A DNA stretch of 46,980 nt from an uncultured Prevotellaceae bacterium. GTDB lineage: Bacteria > Bacteroidota > Bacteroidia > Bacteroidales > Bacteroidaceae. The stretch's first letter is position 1. The number at the start of each line of letters is the position of its first letter. A program made the position numbers and the translations under genes. Below are positions 1 through 6,807 of the stretch, piece by piece. The notes beneath the pieces are model-generated. The model searched no databases. It was not told where the DNA came from and was given only the letters and a program-made list of their open reading frames with translations. The stretch is from positions 1 through 46,980 of the forward strand of contig CACXPX010000023.1 in NCBI GenBank assembly GCA_902769705.1, given 5' to 3'.

Positions 1-235
1 CTTTCAGATTAAGAGCGGCCTGCAAGGCCAACCCGCTCATAGCCCAGGGCATCGCCCTGGGTGGGCATGGCGCATGAGAAGGACGCGCTGTAAGTGCAAA
101 AGCCCTTCCCCGTTTTATGCTTTTGCCCCTGTAGGGCGCTGGTTTACTCCCAACTCCCTCCCCCAAGGCGTTGCCTTGGGCTGGTAGCTGCTGCCCCCTT
201 CAGGGGCGTTAGGGTCAACTGCTGTATCATTCCCG
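1..235. repeat. Cluster of short GC-rich palindromes, non-coding
   Basis: This stretch holds no convincing gene. It contains a series of small perfect hairpins: CCCAGGGC/GCCCTGGG at 43-61, CCCAAGGC/GCCTTGGG at 162-180, GCCC/GGGC around 125-137 and GCCCC/GGGGC at 193-207, separated by low-information sequence. Modular strings of 'CCAAGGC..GCCTTGG' and 'CCCCTGTAGGGC' type look like a dispersed intergenic repeat rather than regulation of one gene. The family assignment is inference; the hairpins are directly visible. Confidence 0.55.
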
Positions 236-260
236 TTGTTTTTGATGTTTTTGTTGCTGT

Positions 261-581
261 TCAGTCGCAGCCCCACTTGGCGCACCACTCAGCCTTGTCC
301 TTCAAGTATTCAGAGTAGGCAGCGTTCCACGCCGCCTGCACCACTCGCGTAAAGACCGGCTCATACGTGCCGCTCTCGCCTTGCTTGAAGCCGTGGCACG
401 AACTCAGGAAATACACGGGCATCTCCTCGTTCAGCCGCTGGTAGAACGTGTGTTTGAAACAGCCGCAACTGCAGTCTTCGGGCCGCAAGCGGACGTAGAA
501 CATCTTGTCGTCGGGCAACGACGCCAGAAACTCGTCCATGTTCTTCTTGTAAGAACCAATGGGAAATTTGTATTCTGTCAT
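261..581 (-). CDS. Small cysteine-rich hypothetical protein
   Basis: Encodes 106 residues starting MTEYKFPIGSYKKN. I do not recognise the family. There is no signal peptide or membrane segment, so it is probably cytoplasmic. It has six cysteines: a C-S-C-G-C cluster near residues 37-41, one in the 'SSCHGF' segment, and a C-terminal WCAKWGC pair. Together with the nearby histidines this could bind zinc or an iron-sulfur cluster, which is only inference. It is flanked by palindromic repeats on both sides (1-235 and 612-743) and no TAnnTTTG box is visible upstream. The compositional pattern (G/C third positions) matches neighbouring real genes, which supports coding on this strand over the overlapping plus-strand frame. 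Confidence 0.55.
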   Translation of the reverse strand: MTEYKFPIGSYKKNMDEFLASLPDDKMFYVRLRPEDCSCGCFKHTFYQRLNEEMPVYFLSSCHGFKQGESGTYEPVFTRVVQAAWNAAYSEYLKDKAEWCAKWGCD

Positions 582-611
582 AATGTTATTTATCAGCCAG
601 CCTCTCCCCCG

Positions 612-743
612 ACCCCATTCCCGACGTTCCGTCGCCTACCCGTAGCCTTTCCCCCGTAGGGAGGGGAGGACAATTTAATACTCTTGTAAATGGAGTAACT
701 TCAGAGGCCTCCCCTACGGGGGGAGGTTGGAGGGGGCCGCCTT
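612..743. repeat. Structured repeat element, copy 1
   Basis: Copy 1 of an element that recurs at 30732-30872. It contains, in order: CATTCC; a 5-bp hairpin CGACG-TTC-CGTCG (622-634); CCTACCCGTAGCCTTTCCCC; a left arm CCCCCGTAGGGAGGGGAGG (651-669); an inner TACTC/GAGTA pair; and a right arm CCTCCCCTACGGGGGGAGG (708-726), which is nearly the reverse complement of the left arm. Relative to copy 2 it lacks about 10 bases before the left arm. Its right end abuts the stop codon of the small membrane-protein gene at 743. The shape resembles REP- or MITE-like non-autonomous elements, but no transposase is present. Confidence 0.75.
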
Positions 744-847
744 TAATGAAAAATTAATACTAAAAACCAAACTAAAATTAGCATCAGCGCGCAGACGCAA
801 CCGCAGAGCAGCTGGTCGACGTGATCGGGAGAGGGACGTCGGTTCAT
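743..847 (-). CDS. 34-residue predicted single-span membrane protein
   Basis: A short open frame encodes 34 residues: a charged N-terminus (MNRRPSPDHVDQ), then a run of C, V, L, A, M, I, W and F residues long enough for one membrane helix (about residues 13-33), ending in FH. Its ATG (845-847) overlaps the TGA stop (844-846) of the upstream DUF2693-like gene in an ATGA arrangement typical of translational coupling. Its stop codon TAA (743-745) touches the structured repeat at 612-743. Function is unknown; a Cys-x-Cys-x-Cys pattern (CGCVC) lies at the membrane boundary. Confidence rests on the coupling and composition, not homology. Confidence 0.5.
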   Translation of the reverse strand: MNRRPSPDHVDQLLCGCVCALMLILVWFLVLIFH

Positions 848-1215
848 CGGTCGTCAGAATTTAAGGCAACCTCAACCTGCACGTCGTTATAGTCCATGTC
901 TTCGGAGAGCACGAGTGGCTTCGCCTCCAGAATCTCGCTGCACACCAGGCAGCGCCAGTCTTGCACCGTGAAGTCGTAGTAGCGCACGTAGCCGTCCTTC
1001 ACCCACGCCGACCGCCTGAACCGCGCCTCGTTGGTCGTGGTGTCGGGCGCGTCCCATTCGGGTGGCGGCTGCAGCGACGCCTTCGGGTGTTGCGCTTTGG
1101 GCACGAACAAGAGGTTGGTGGTGCCCACGGCATTGCGCGTCTCGCCGTCCTTCTTCACGTAGCGGATGGATACCAGTCCACGCTTCAGCATCTCTCTGAT
1201 TTCTTTTTCTTCCAT
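844..1215 (-). CDS. DUF2693-like protein, predicted SH3-type beta-barrel
   Basis: Encodes 123 residues. The N-terminal third (EIREMLKRGLVSIRYVKKDG, then TRNAVGTTNL) matches my memory of the Bacteroidota DUF2693 family, small proteins annotated as SH3 beta-barrel fold proteins. Members often have 'VRYYD..  .W R.' near the C-terminus, seen here as VRYYDFTVQDWRCL. The role of the family is unknown. No signal peptide is present. A promoter-like box lies upstream at 1270-1302 on the same strand. The downstream small membrane ORF overlaps its stop codon, so the two probably form one operon. The family call is recalled, not searched. Confidence 0.65.
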   Translation of the reverse strand: MEEKEIREMLKRGLVSIRYVKKDGETRNAVGTTNLLFVPKAQHPKASLQPPPEWDAPDTTTNEARFRRSAWVKDGYVRYYDFTVQDWRCLVCSEILEAKPLVLSEDMDYNDVQVEVALNSDDR

Positions 1216-1269
1216 TTTGGTTTGTAAAGTTTTTTCGTTATACTTCTGTTTAAATCAACGTTGACGCCG

Positions 1270-1302
1270 CAAAGTTAACAAAAAAAAAAAAAAACGAACA
1301 AA
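1270..1302 (-). promoter_or_regulatory. Bacteroidota-type promoter for the DUF2693-like gene
   Basis: Read on the minus strand, TAACTTTG (1277-1270) is preceded 21 bases upstream by TTTG (1302-1299). This matches the Bacteroidota -7/-33 pattern. The start codon lies about 55 bases downstream. The rest of 1216-1624 is an AT-rich divergent intergenic region with homopolymeric A runs and the promoter of the lipoprotein gene; no gene was seen there. Confidence 0.6.
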
Positions 1303-1483
1303 AGTAAATTTCTTTTAGTTTTTCTTTTAACTTCTCTCCTGAGTTCTTCCGATTTTTAACATTTATGTAGTGGGCATATACAAAAATTAAGAATTAAAGC
1401 ACACGAAAACCAAACAAGAACCAAAAGAAAATGCAGATAAATCCAGCGTTTTTCCTATAAAAAAACTATTCTTTTTTCGTTTC

Positions 1484-1518
1484 TTTGTAGTTTGATTCAT
1501 TGTTTTTTTATATCTTTG
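1484..1518 (+). promoter_or_regulatory. Promoter for the lipoprotein gene
   Basis: TATCTTTG at 1511-1518 fits the TAnnTTTG box. Two TTTG candidates for the -33 element lie at 1484-1487 and 1491-1494, giving spacings of 23 and 16 bases, neither ideal. The start codon follows about 105 bases later, leaving a fairly long leader. Confidence 0.5.
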
Positions 1519-1624
1519 CAGCCGCGAAACATCGAAAGGGATGCATCGCACATGAGGGAGAAGGAAGAAAACGAGTGATTTACTATCATCAATAACCATT
1601 AATTAACAATTAATCATTTACAGT

Positions 1625-2185
1625 ATGAAAAAGAGTATTTTCAGTTTTGCCATCATGGCTGCAACAGCCGTGGCAATGGTATCGTGTGGTAACAAGACAG
1701 AGAACGCTGCTGCCAGTGAGGCTGCCGCCGAGGGCGAGCAGGCAACGGAGCAGGTGGCTGAGCAAGAGGTTCAGGACGAGAACACGCTGAGCACCGACGC
1801 CTTCAGCATGAGCGCTCCCGAGGGCTTCGAGCTGAACGGCAAAGCAGAGTATCTGCAGAAGAACCACGAGGTGAGCTTCCGCACCAAGGCAGGTGTTGTA
1901 CCCACCTACTTAATCAAAATCAATCACGATGCCAACATCACATTCGACGCACGTCAGTCGGACATTGCCAAGCTGACAGCCATCGACCCCATCAAGGTGG
2001 GCGACGTGAGTTTCCAGGGCGGTTGGCAACCCGACGGCAAAAGCCTCGTGCTCTATGCTGACCTGGGCGACAAGGGTACGGCAAGGGTGTTCTTCCCCAA
2101 ACCCAGCGGCACAGGTGCTCCCGCCGACGATGCAGCCGTAGTGGCCAAGCTGGCCGAGCTGCTGTCTGCACTCAAGTTCAAATAA
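1625..2185 (+). CDS. Small predicted lipoprotein
   Basis: Encodes 186 residues. The N-terminus is a lipoprotein signal (MKKSIFSFAIMAATAVAMVSC) with a lipobox ending in Cys21. An Ala/Glu-rich linker follows (about residues 25-55, repeated AAE, TEQ and EQE), then a compact domain of about 125 residues containing GFELNGKAEYL, TYLIKINHDA and a C-terminal helix. Function is not recognised. It is likely anchored to the outer or inner membrane and may be surface exposed. It has its own promoter upstream and a strong intrinsic terminator at 2218-2256, so it is probably monocistronic. Confidence 0.8.
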   Translation: MKKSIFSFAIMAATAVAMVSCGNKTENAAASEAAAEGEQATEQVAEQEVQDENTLSTDAFSMSAPEGFELNGKAEYLQKNHEVSFRTKAGVVPTYLIKINHDANITFDARQSDIAKLTAIDPIKVGDVSFQGGWQPDGKSLVLYADLGDKGTARVFFPKPSGTGAPADDAAVVAKLAELLSALKFK

Positions 2186-2217
2186 GACGGACCAAGTGGT
2201 CAACGTATTTATTCTTC

Positions 2218-2256
2218 AGCCCAGCAACGGAATCCATCTCGTTGCTGGGCTCTTTT
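2218..2256 (+). terminator. Intrinsic terminator after the lipoprotein gene
   Basis: AGCCCAGCAAC (2218-2228) pairs with GTTGCTGGGCT (2241-2251), followed by CTTTT. The stem is GC-rich and perfect over 11 pairs. The queF promoter begins only about 25 bases further on. Confidence 0.85.
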
Positions 2257-2278
2257 AATTAAAAACTACGCTAAAAGG

Positions 2279-2309
2279 TTGGTATTTCGGGAAATAAGCC
2301 GTATCTTTG
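2279..2309 (+). promoter_or_regulatory. Promoter for queF and possibly the HTCS gene
   Basis: TTGG at 2279-2282 and TATCTTTG at 2302-2309 are spaced by 19 bases, close to the Bacteroidota consensus. Transcription would start near 2314-2316, downstream of an in-frame ATG at 2279. This supports the queF start at 2333. Confidence 0.75.
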
Positions 2310-2332
2310 CAGCGTACAATCAACAAAAGACT

Positions 2333-2806
2333 ATGCAGAAAGAAAGAAAAGACGAAGGCCTGGAAGCTCTGGGCCGCGAGACCGAATACAATTCCGCGTA
2401 TGCGCCCGAGGTGCTGGAGACATTCGAGAACCGCCATCAGGAGAACGACTACTGGGTGCGCTTCAACTGCCCGGAGTTCACGTCGCTGTGCCCCATCACG
2501 GGCCAGCCCGACTTCGCGGAGATTCGCATCGCCTATGTGCCGGCGAAGCGGATGGTGGAGAGCAAGAGCCTGAAGCTCTACCTCTTCTCGTTCCGCAACC
2601 ACGGCGACTTCCACGAAGACTGCGTGAACGTCATCATGAAAGACCTCATCCGCCTGATGGACCCGAAGTATATCGAGGTGACAGGCTTGTTCATGCCACG
2701 CGGCGGCATCTCTATCTGGCCGTACGCCAACTATGGCAAGCCCGGCACAAAATGGGAGAAGCTTGCTGAGAAACGGTTGTTCACCAGAGATGGTGGGGAG
2801 GAGTAA
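2333..2806 (+). CDS. queF: NADPH-dependent 7-cyano-7-deazaguanine reductase QueF
   Basis: Reduces preQ0 to preQ1 in queuosine tRNA-modification synthesis, in the cytoplasm. The 157-residue length fits the short, unimodular (B. subtilis-type) QueF. The catalytic cysteine lies in [10 protein letters not shown] (Cys53, with Asp60) and the NADPH-binding motif is ESKSLKLY (residues 76-83), followed by [13 protein letters not shown]. The ATG at 2333 is chosen because the predicted promoter ends at 2309, downstream of the earlier in-frame ATG at 2279. Its stop codon TAA is directly followed by the ATG of the HTCS sensor gene with no spacer, so the two may be co-transcribed although they are functionally unrelated. 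Confidence 0.95.
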   Translation: MQKERKDEGLEALGRETEYNSAYAPEVLETFENRHQENDYWVRFNCPEFTSLCPITGQPDFAEIRIAYVPAKRMVESKSLKLYLFSFRNHGDFHEDCVNVIMKDLIRLMDPKYIEVTGLFMPRGGISIWPYANYGKPGTKWEKLAEKRLFTRDGGEE

Positions 2807-5800
2807 ATGAAAAGACGGCTAACCTTCATCACCTTGTTGTTCATCTGCCTGCTGGCTGCAGCGCAGAGCGGACATTTCTATACCTCGGACAAGTTGTCGA
2901 GCAACCAGATTGTTCATATCTGCCAAGACAAGACGGGATATATTTGGGTGGCTACGGAGTACGGACTGAACAAGTACGACGGATATCGCTTCACCAACTA
3001 TCTGCACGACGCCAACGACTCCACGTCCGTGTGCTGTAACGTCATCTCGCACCTGTTCACCGACTCGAAGGGCAACTTGTGGGTGGGAACCCGCGAGGGG
3101 TTGGAGTACTACGACCCCGTGGCCGACAAGTTTGAGCACATCAAGATGGAGGGGGCGAAGGAGGTGCCGCGCATCAACGACATCCTGCAGGAGGACGAGA
3201 GCCACTTGCTGGTGGGTACGGCAGGCTACGGCCTCTACCGGCTGGACATCAACAAGCGGCGGACGCAGAAGGTGGAGGGCTATGCCACCGACGACAACAA
3301 CTATTTCAGCCACATACTGATTGACAGCGAGGGCGCCTTCTGGAAGTCGGGCCACGGCAACAAGGTGGTGAGGCGCACCCGTGACGGCAAGCTGCAGGAG
3401 TTTGAGTCGCCCTATGGCACGGTGACCGACTTTGCCGACTACGAGGGCGGCGTGGTGATGGCTTGCATACACGGACTGCTGTATTATCGCGACGGACAAC
3501 TATATACCGACTACTTCGACCAAAGTGCAGTGGGCGGAAAGGAACTGCTCTGCCGCACGGCAATCACCGACCGACGCGGAAACCTCTTCGTGGGCACGCT
3601 GGGCAGCGGCCTCTGCTGGGTGCCGCGCGGCGAGCGACAACTGAAGAAATATGTATACCAGAGTGCTTCGTTCGACCTGAACACGTCGAACGTGTGGGCG
3701 CTCTACGAAGACAACCAAGACAACCTGTGGGTGGGCTGCCAGCGGCGCGGACTGCTGTTGCTGCCCCAGGCGAAGCCCCAGTTCCGCAGTTGGAAGTTTG
3801 CCGACCTGCACGTGAACATCGGCGGCTCGCTGACGTCCATCTGCGACGGTGGCAACGGCACGGTGTGGTGCTCGGTGCAGAACAACGGCATCTTCGGACT
3901 CGACGCCGAGGGCCGCATGATTGCGCACCCCTCTTCGCCCGAAGGAACCTACATCCTGTATCGCGACACGCAGGGCAACTACTGGGTGGGCACCAACGGC
4001 AGCATCTATGCCTACAATCCGCTGACGGGCGCTGCACAACAGAAGGCGCCCTCGGGCAACGGATTCATCAACGCCATCACCGACGACGGCAAGGGACATC
4101 TGTACTTCTCGCTGTTTGGCGAGGGCTTCTGCATGTACGACATGGCGACGGGCGAGGTGCGGAAATTCTCGATGCACCAGCAAGATGAGAAGCGCGGTCG
4201 GCTGCACAACGACTGGATTTCAGAACTGTTTGTGGACAGCCGTGGGAAACTGTGGATATGCACGGCGTCGGGCGTGAACTGCTACGACCCCGCAGAAGAC
4301 CATTTCCACCCCTACGGATGGGAAGTCATCTTGGACTACCACGCCGTGGAGTCGATTTGCGAGACGTCGGACCACAGAATACTCTTAGGCACGGCAACGG
4401 GCCTGTATATCTACGACTCGAAAGAGAAGGAGGCCGTCCCGTTCCCCGGTGCTGAGGTGCTGGCCAACAAGATTGTGAGCGGAATTGTGGAAGACAAGTC
4501 GGGCGACCTCTGGTGCAGCACGACAATGGGTCTGTGGCAATACCAGCGCCAGAAGAAGAGCTTTGTGAGCTACATGCACGGCAACGGGCTCATCAGCCGC
4601 GAATATGTGAACGGCGTGGCCATGCACACGAAGGACGACCGAGTGTGGTTTGGTAACAGCGACGGCATCACCTCGTTCTTGCCCGAGACGCTGCGCAACA
4701 GCCAATACAAGCAGGGGAAGGTGCACCTGACGGGCATCTTCATCGGCGGAAACGCCGTGAACGGCACCACGCTCTCGGGTGGCAAACCCGTCATCAAGGG
4801 CTCGATGGCCGAGAGCGACCACATCGAACTGTCCTATCTCGACAACACATTCACGATGGAGTTCTCGCTGCTCACGTTCTCGAATGCCGAGAGCGTGTTC
4901 TACGAGTATCGCATGAGCCGCAACTCGGACTGGACGCAGACGCCGGGCGGCAACAACGTGGTGGCATTCAACCACCTGCAGCCGGGCAACTACGTGATTG
5001 AGGTGAGGGCGCTGGAGAACGGCATGTATACCGAGGCGCAGACATTCCACATCACGGTGCGCCCGCCTTGGTATCGCTCTAACCTCGCGTACCTTATTTA
5101 TATATTGGCGCTGCTCGGGTTGGTGGGGCTGATTGGTTGGAGCTACCGCCGTCGCGCCCATCAGCAGTTGGACGAAGACAAGATGAAGTTCCTCATCAAC
5201 GCCACGCACGACATCCGCTCGCCGCTGACGCTCATCATGAGCCCCCTGCACAAGCTGCTGAAGCGCGACCTTGACGGCGACGTGCGCGAAGACCTGAAGA
5301 CCATTGAGCACAACGCCAGCCGCATACAAAACCTGGTGAACCAGATATTGGACATCCGCAAGATTGACAAGCAGCAGATGAAGCTGCAATGCCAGGAGAC
5401 CGACATCGTGCAATACGTGGGCAACATCCTGAAGGCTTATGAATACACGGCCCGCGAGCGCGGCATGAAGTTCACCTATGCACCTGCTGTGGACAAGCTC
5501 AACGTGTGGCTCGACCGCAACGGGCTTGACAAGATACTGGACAACCTGCTGTCGAACGCCTTCAAATACACCTTCGACGAGGGCGAGATTGAGGTGCGCG
5601 TGTCGCAACCCGACGACAAGACGGCCGAACTGCAGGTGATAGACAATGGCATGGGCATCAAGGGCGACGTGCACAAGATTTTCGACCGCTTCTATCAGGG
5701 CAGCACCTCGCGCGAGATGCACATCGAGGGCACAGGCATAGGCCTGAACCTCTGCAAGATGATTGTCTCCATGCACCACGGCACGATTGAGGCAGCCAAC

Positions 5801-6691
5801 CGGCAAGACTCGCAGGGCAGCATATTCACCGTGAGGCTGCCGCTGGGCAAGGAGCACTTCACAAAGGAAGAGCTCGCCAAACAGGAGAAGACCGAGAACG
5901 TCAGCCATCAGAAGCCGCAGTCGAGCTACAAAGTGCTGGTGGTGGACGATGACGTGGAAATCGGCCACTACATCGCGCAGGAGCTGGGCGGATATTACCA
6001 CGTGACGGCTGTGATCAGCGGTCGCGACGCCTTGCACAAACTGCTGGGTGCCGAGCGGCAATACGACCTCGTAGTGAGCGACGTGATGATGCCTGAGATG
6101 GACGGATTCACCTTGCTCAGGATGATAAAGACCAACATGAACCTGAGCCACATCCCTGTGGTGATGTTGACGTCGAAGGCCGACGTGGGCAACCGTCTGG
6201 AGGGACTGGAGAAAGGTGCCGACGCCTTCTTGGCCAAGCCTTTCGACATGGACGAGCTGCATGTGGTAATCAACAACCTCATCAACAAGAACCTGCGTCT
6301 GAAAGGCAAGTACTCGGGTACGCAACAGCAGAAGGACAAGGTGGAGGAAAAGGTAGTGAAAGGCAACGACGAACTGCTGATGGAAAGAATCATGAAGGTG
6401 GTGAACGAGCATCTCTCGGACAGCGACTTCAACGTGGAGATGCTGACGGCCGAGGTTGGCATCAGCCGGGCACAGCTTCACCGCAAGATGAAAGAGATGA
6501 CTGGTCTGCCCGTGAGCGAGTTCATCCGCAACATCCGTCTGGAACAGGCCGTGAGACTTTTGAAGGAGCAGAAAATCAATGTCACGCAGGTGGCATACTC
6601 CGTCGGCTTCAGCAATCTGGCACACTTCTCCACCGTGTTCCGCAAACAATTTGGAGTCTCACCAACCGAATATATTGAGCAAAATCAGTAG
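2807..6691 (+). CDS. Hybrid two-component system sensor-regulator (HTCS)
   Basis: Encodes 1294 residues, typical for HTCS proteins that control Bacteroidota polysaccharide loci. Visible order: signal peptide (1-20); two periplasmic beta-propellers made of Reg_prop repeats such as GYIWVATEYGLNKYD and GNLWVGTREGLEYYD (to about 670); Y_Y_Y domain (about 673-755); one membrane helix (about 758-780); HisKA with phospho-acceptor His801 in HDIRSP; HATPase with NLLSNAFKYT, DNGMGIK and GTGIGLNLCK; receiver domain starting VLVVDDD with phospho-Asp1092 in SDVMMPEMDG; and a C-terminal AraC-type DNA-binding domain (about 1208-1294). It probably binds a glycan fragment in the periplasm and activates the susC-susD-GH115 genes downstream. 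The xylan-type ligand is inferred from the GH115. Confidence 0.95.
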   Translation: MKRRLTFITLLFICLLAAAQSGHFYTSDKLSSNQIVHICQDKTGYIWVATEYGLNKYDGYRFTNYLHDANDSTSVCCNVISHLFTDSKGNLWVGTREGLEYYDPVADKFEHIKMEGAKEVPRINDILQEDESHLLVGTAGYGLYRLDINKRRTQKVEGYATDDNNYFSHILIDSEGAFWKSGHGNKVVRRTRDGKLQEFESPYGTVTDFADYEGGVVMACIHGLLYYRDGQLYTDYFDQSAVGGKELLCRTAITDRRGNLFVGTLGSGLCWVPRGERQLKKYVYQSASFDLNTSNVWALYEDNQDNLWVGCQRRGLLLLPQAKPQFRSWKFADLHVNIGGSLTSICDGGNGTVWCSVQNNGIFGLDAEGRMIAHPSSPEGTYILYRDTQGNYWVGTNGSIYAYNPLTGAAQQKAPSGNGFINAITDDGKGHLYFSLFGEGFCMYDMATGEVRKFSMHQQDEKRGRLHNDWISELFVDSRGKLWICTASGVNCYDPAEDHFHPYGWEVILDYHAVESICETSDHRILLGTATGLYIYDSKEKEAVPFPGAEVLANKIVSGIVEDKSGDLWCSTTMGLWQYQRQKKSFVSYMHGNGLISREYVNGVAMHTKDDRVWFGNSDGITSFLPETLRNSQYKQGKVHLTGIFIGGNAVNGTTLSGGKPVIKGSMAESDHIELSYLDNTFTMEFSLLTFSNAESVFYEYRMSRNSDWTQTPGGNNVVAFNHLQPGNYVIEVRALENGMYTEAQTFHITVRPPWYRSNLAYLIYILALLGLVGLIGWSYRRRAHQQLDEDKMKFLINATHDIRSPLTLIMSPLHKLLKRDLDGDVREDLKTIEHNASRIQNLVNQILDIRKIDKQQMKLQCQETDIVQYVGNILKAYEYTARERGMKFTYAPAVDKLNVWLDRNGLDKILDNLLSNAFKYTFDEGEIEVRVSQPDDKTAELQVIDNGMGIKGDVHKIFDRFYQGSTSREMHIEGTGIGLNLCKMIVSMHHGTIEAANRQDSQGSIFTVRLPLGKEHFTKEELAKQEKTENVSHQKPQSSYKVLVVDDDVEIGHYIAQELGGYYHVTAVISGRDALHKLLGAERQYDLVVSDVMMPEMDGFTLLRMIKTNMNLSHIPVVMLTSKADVGNRLEGLEKGADAFLAKPFDMDELHVVINNLINKNLRLKGKYSGTQQQKDKVEEKVVKGNDELLMERIMKVVNEHLSDSDFNVEMLTAEVGISRAQLHRKMKEMTGLPVSEFIRNIRLEQAVRLLKEQKINVTQVAYSVGFSNLAHFSTVFRKQFGVSPTEYIEQNQ

Positions 6692-6751
6692 GCTGAAACA
6701 AATTTGAAACGAAACGAAACATACGTATAAGCCATCAAACTGAAATGCAAC

Positions 6752-6759
6752 TAACTTTG
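6752..6759 (+). promoter_or_regulatory. Candidate -7 box of the susC promoter
   Basis: TAACTTTG at 6752-6759 fits TAnnTTTG and is followed by the susC start 49 bases later. No TTTG box is seen at the usual upstream spacing, which is expected for a promoter needing an activator such as the adjacent HTCS. The region 6692-6750 has a repeated GAAAC motif (AAACGAAACGAAAC) that could be part of an activator site; this is inference. Confidence 0.45.
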
Positions 6760-6807
6760 CTGCAGAAAGTTTGACCAACTAAATTTATTAACAACTAAAC
6801 CAAACGT

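Noticed and set aside
94-318. 74-residue plus-strand ORF
   Set aside because: It is a translation of the palindromic repeat cluster and overlaps the end of the minus-strand cysteine-rich gene; composition is not protein-like.
4385-6649. 754-residue minus-strand ORF
   Set aside because: Antisense shadow of the HTCS gene; rich in His, Val and Leu from reversed GC-rich codons, with no domain features.
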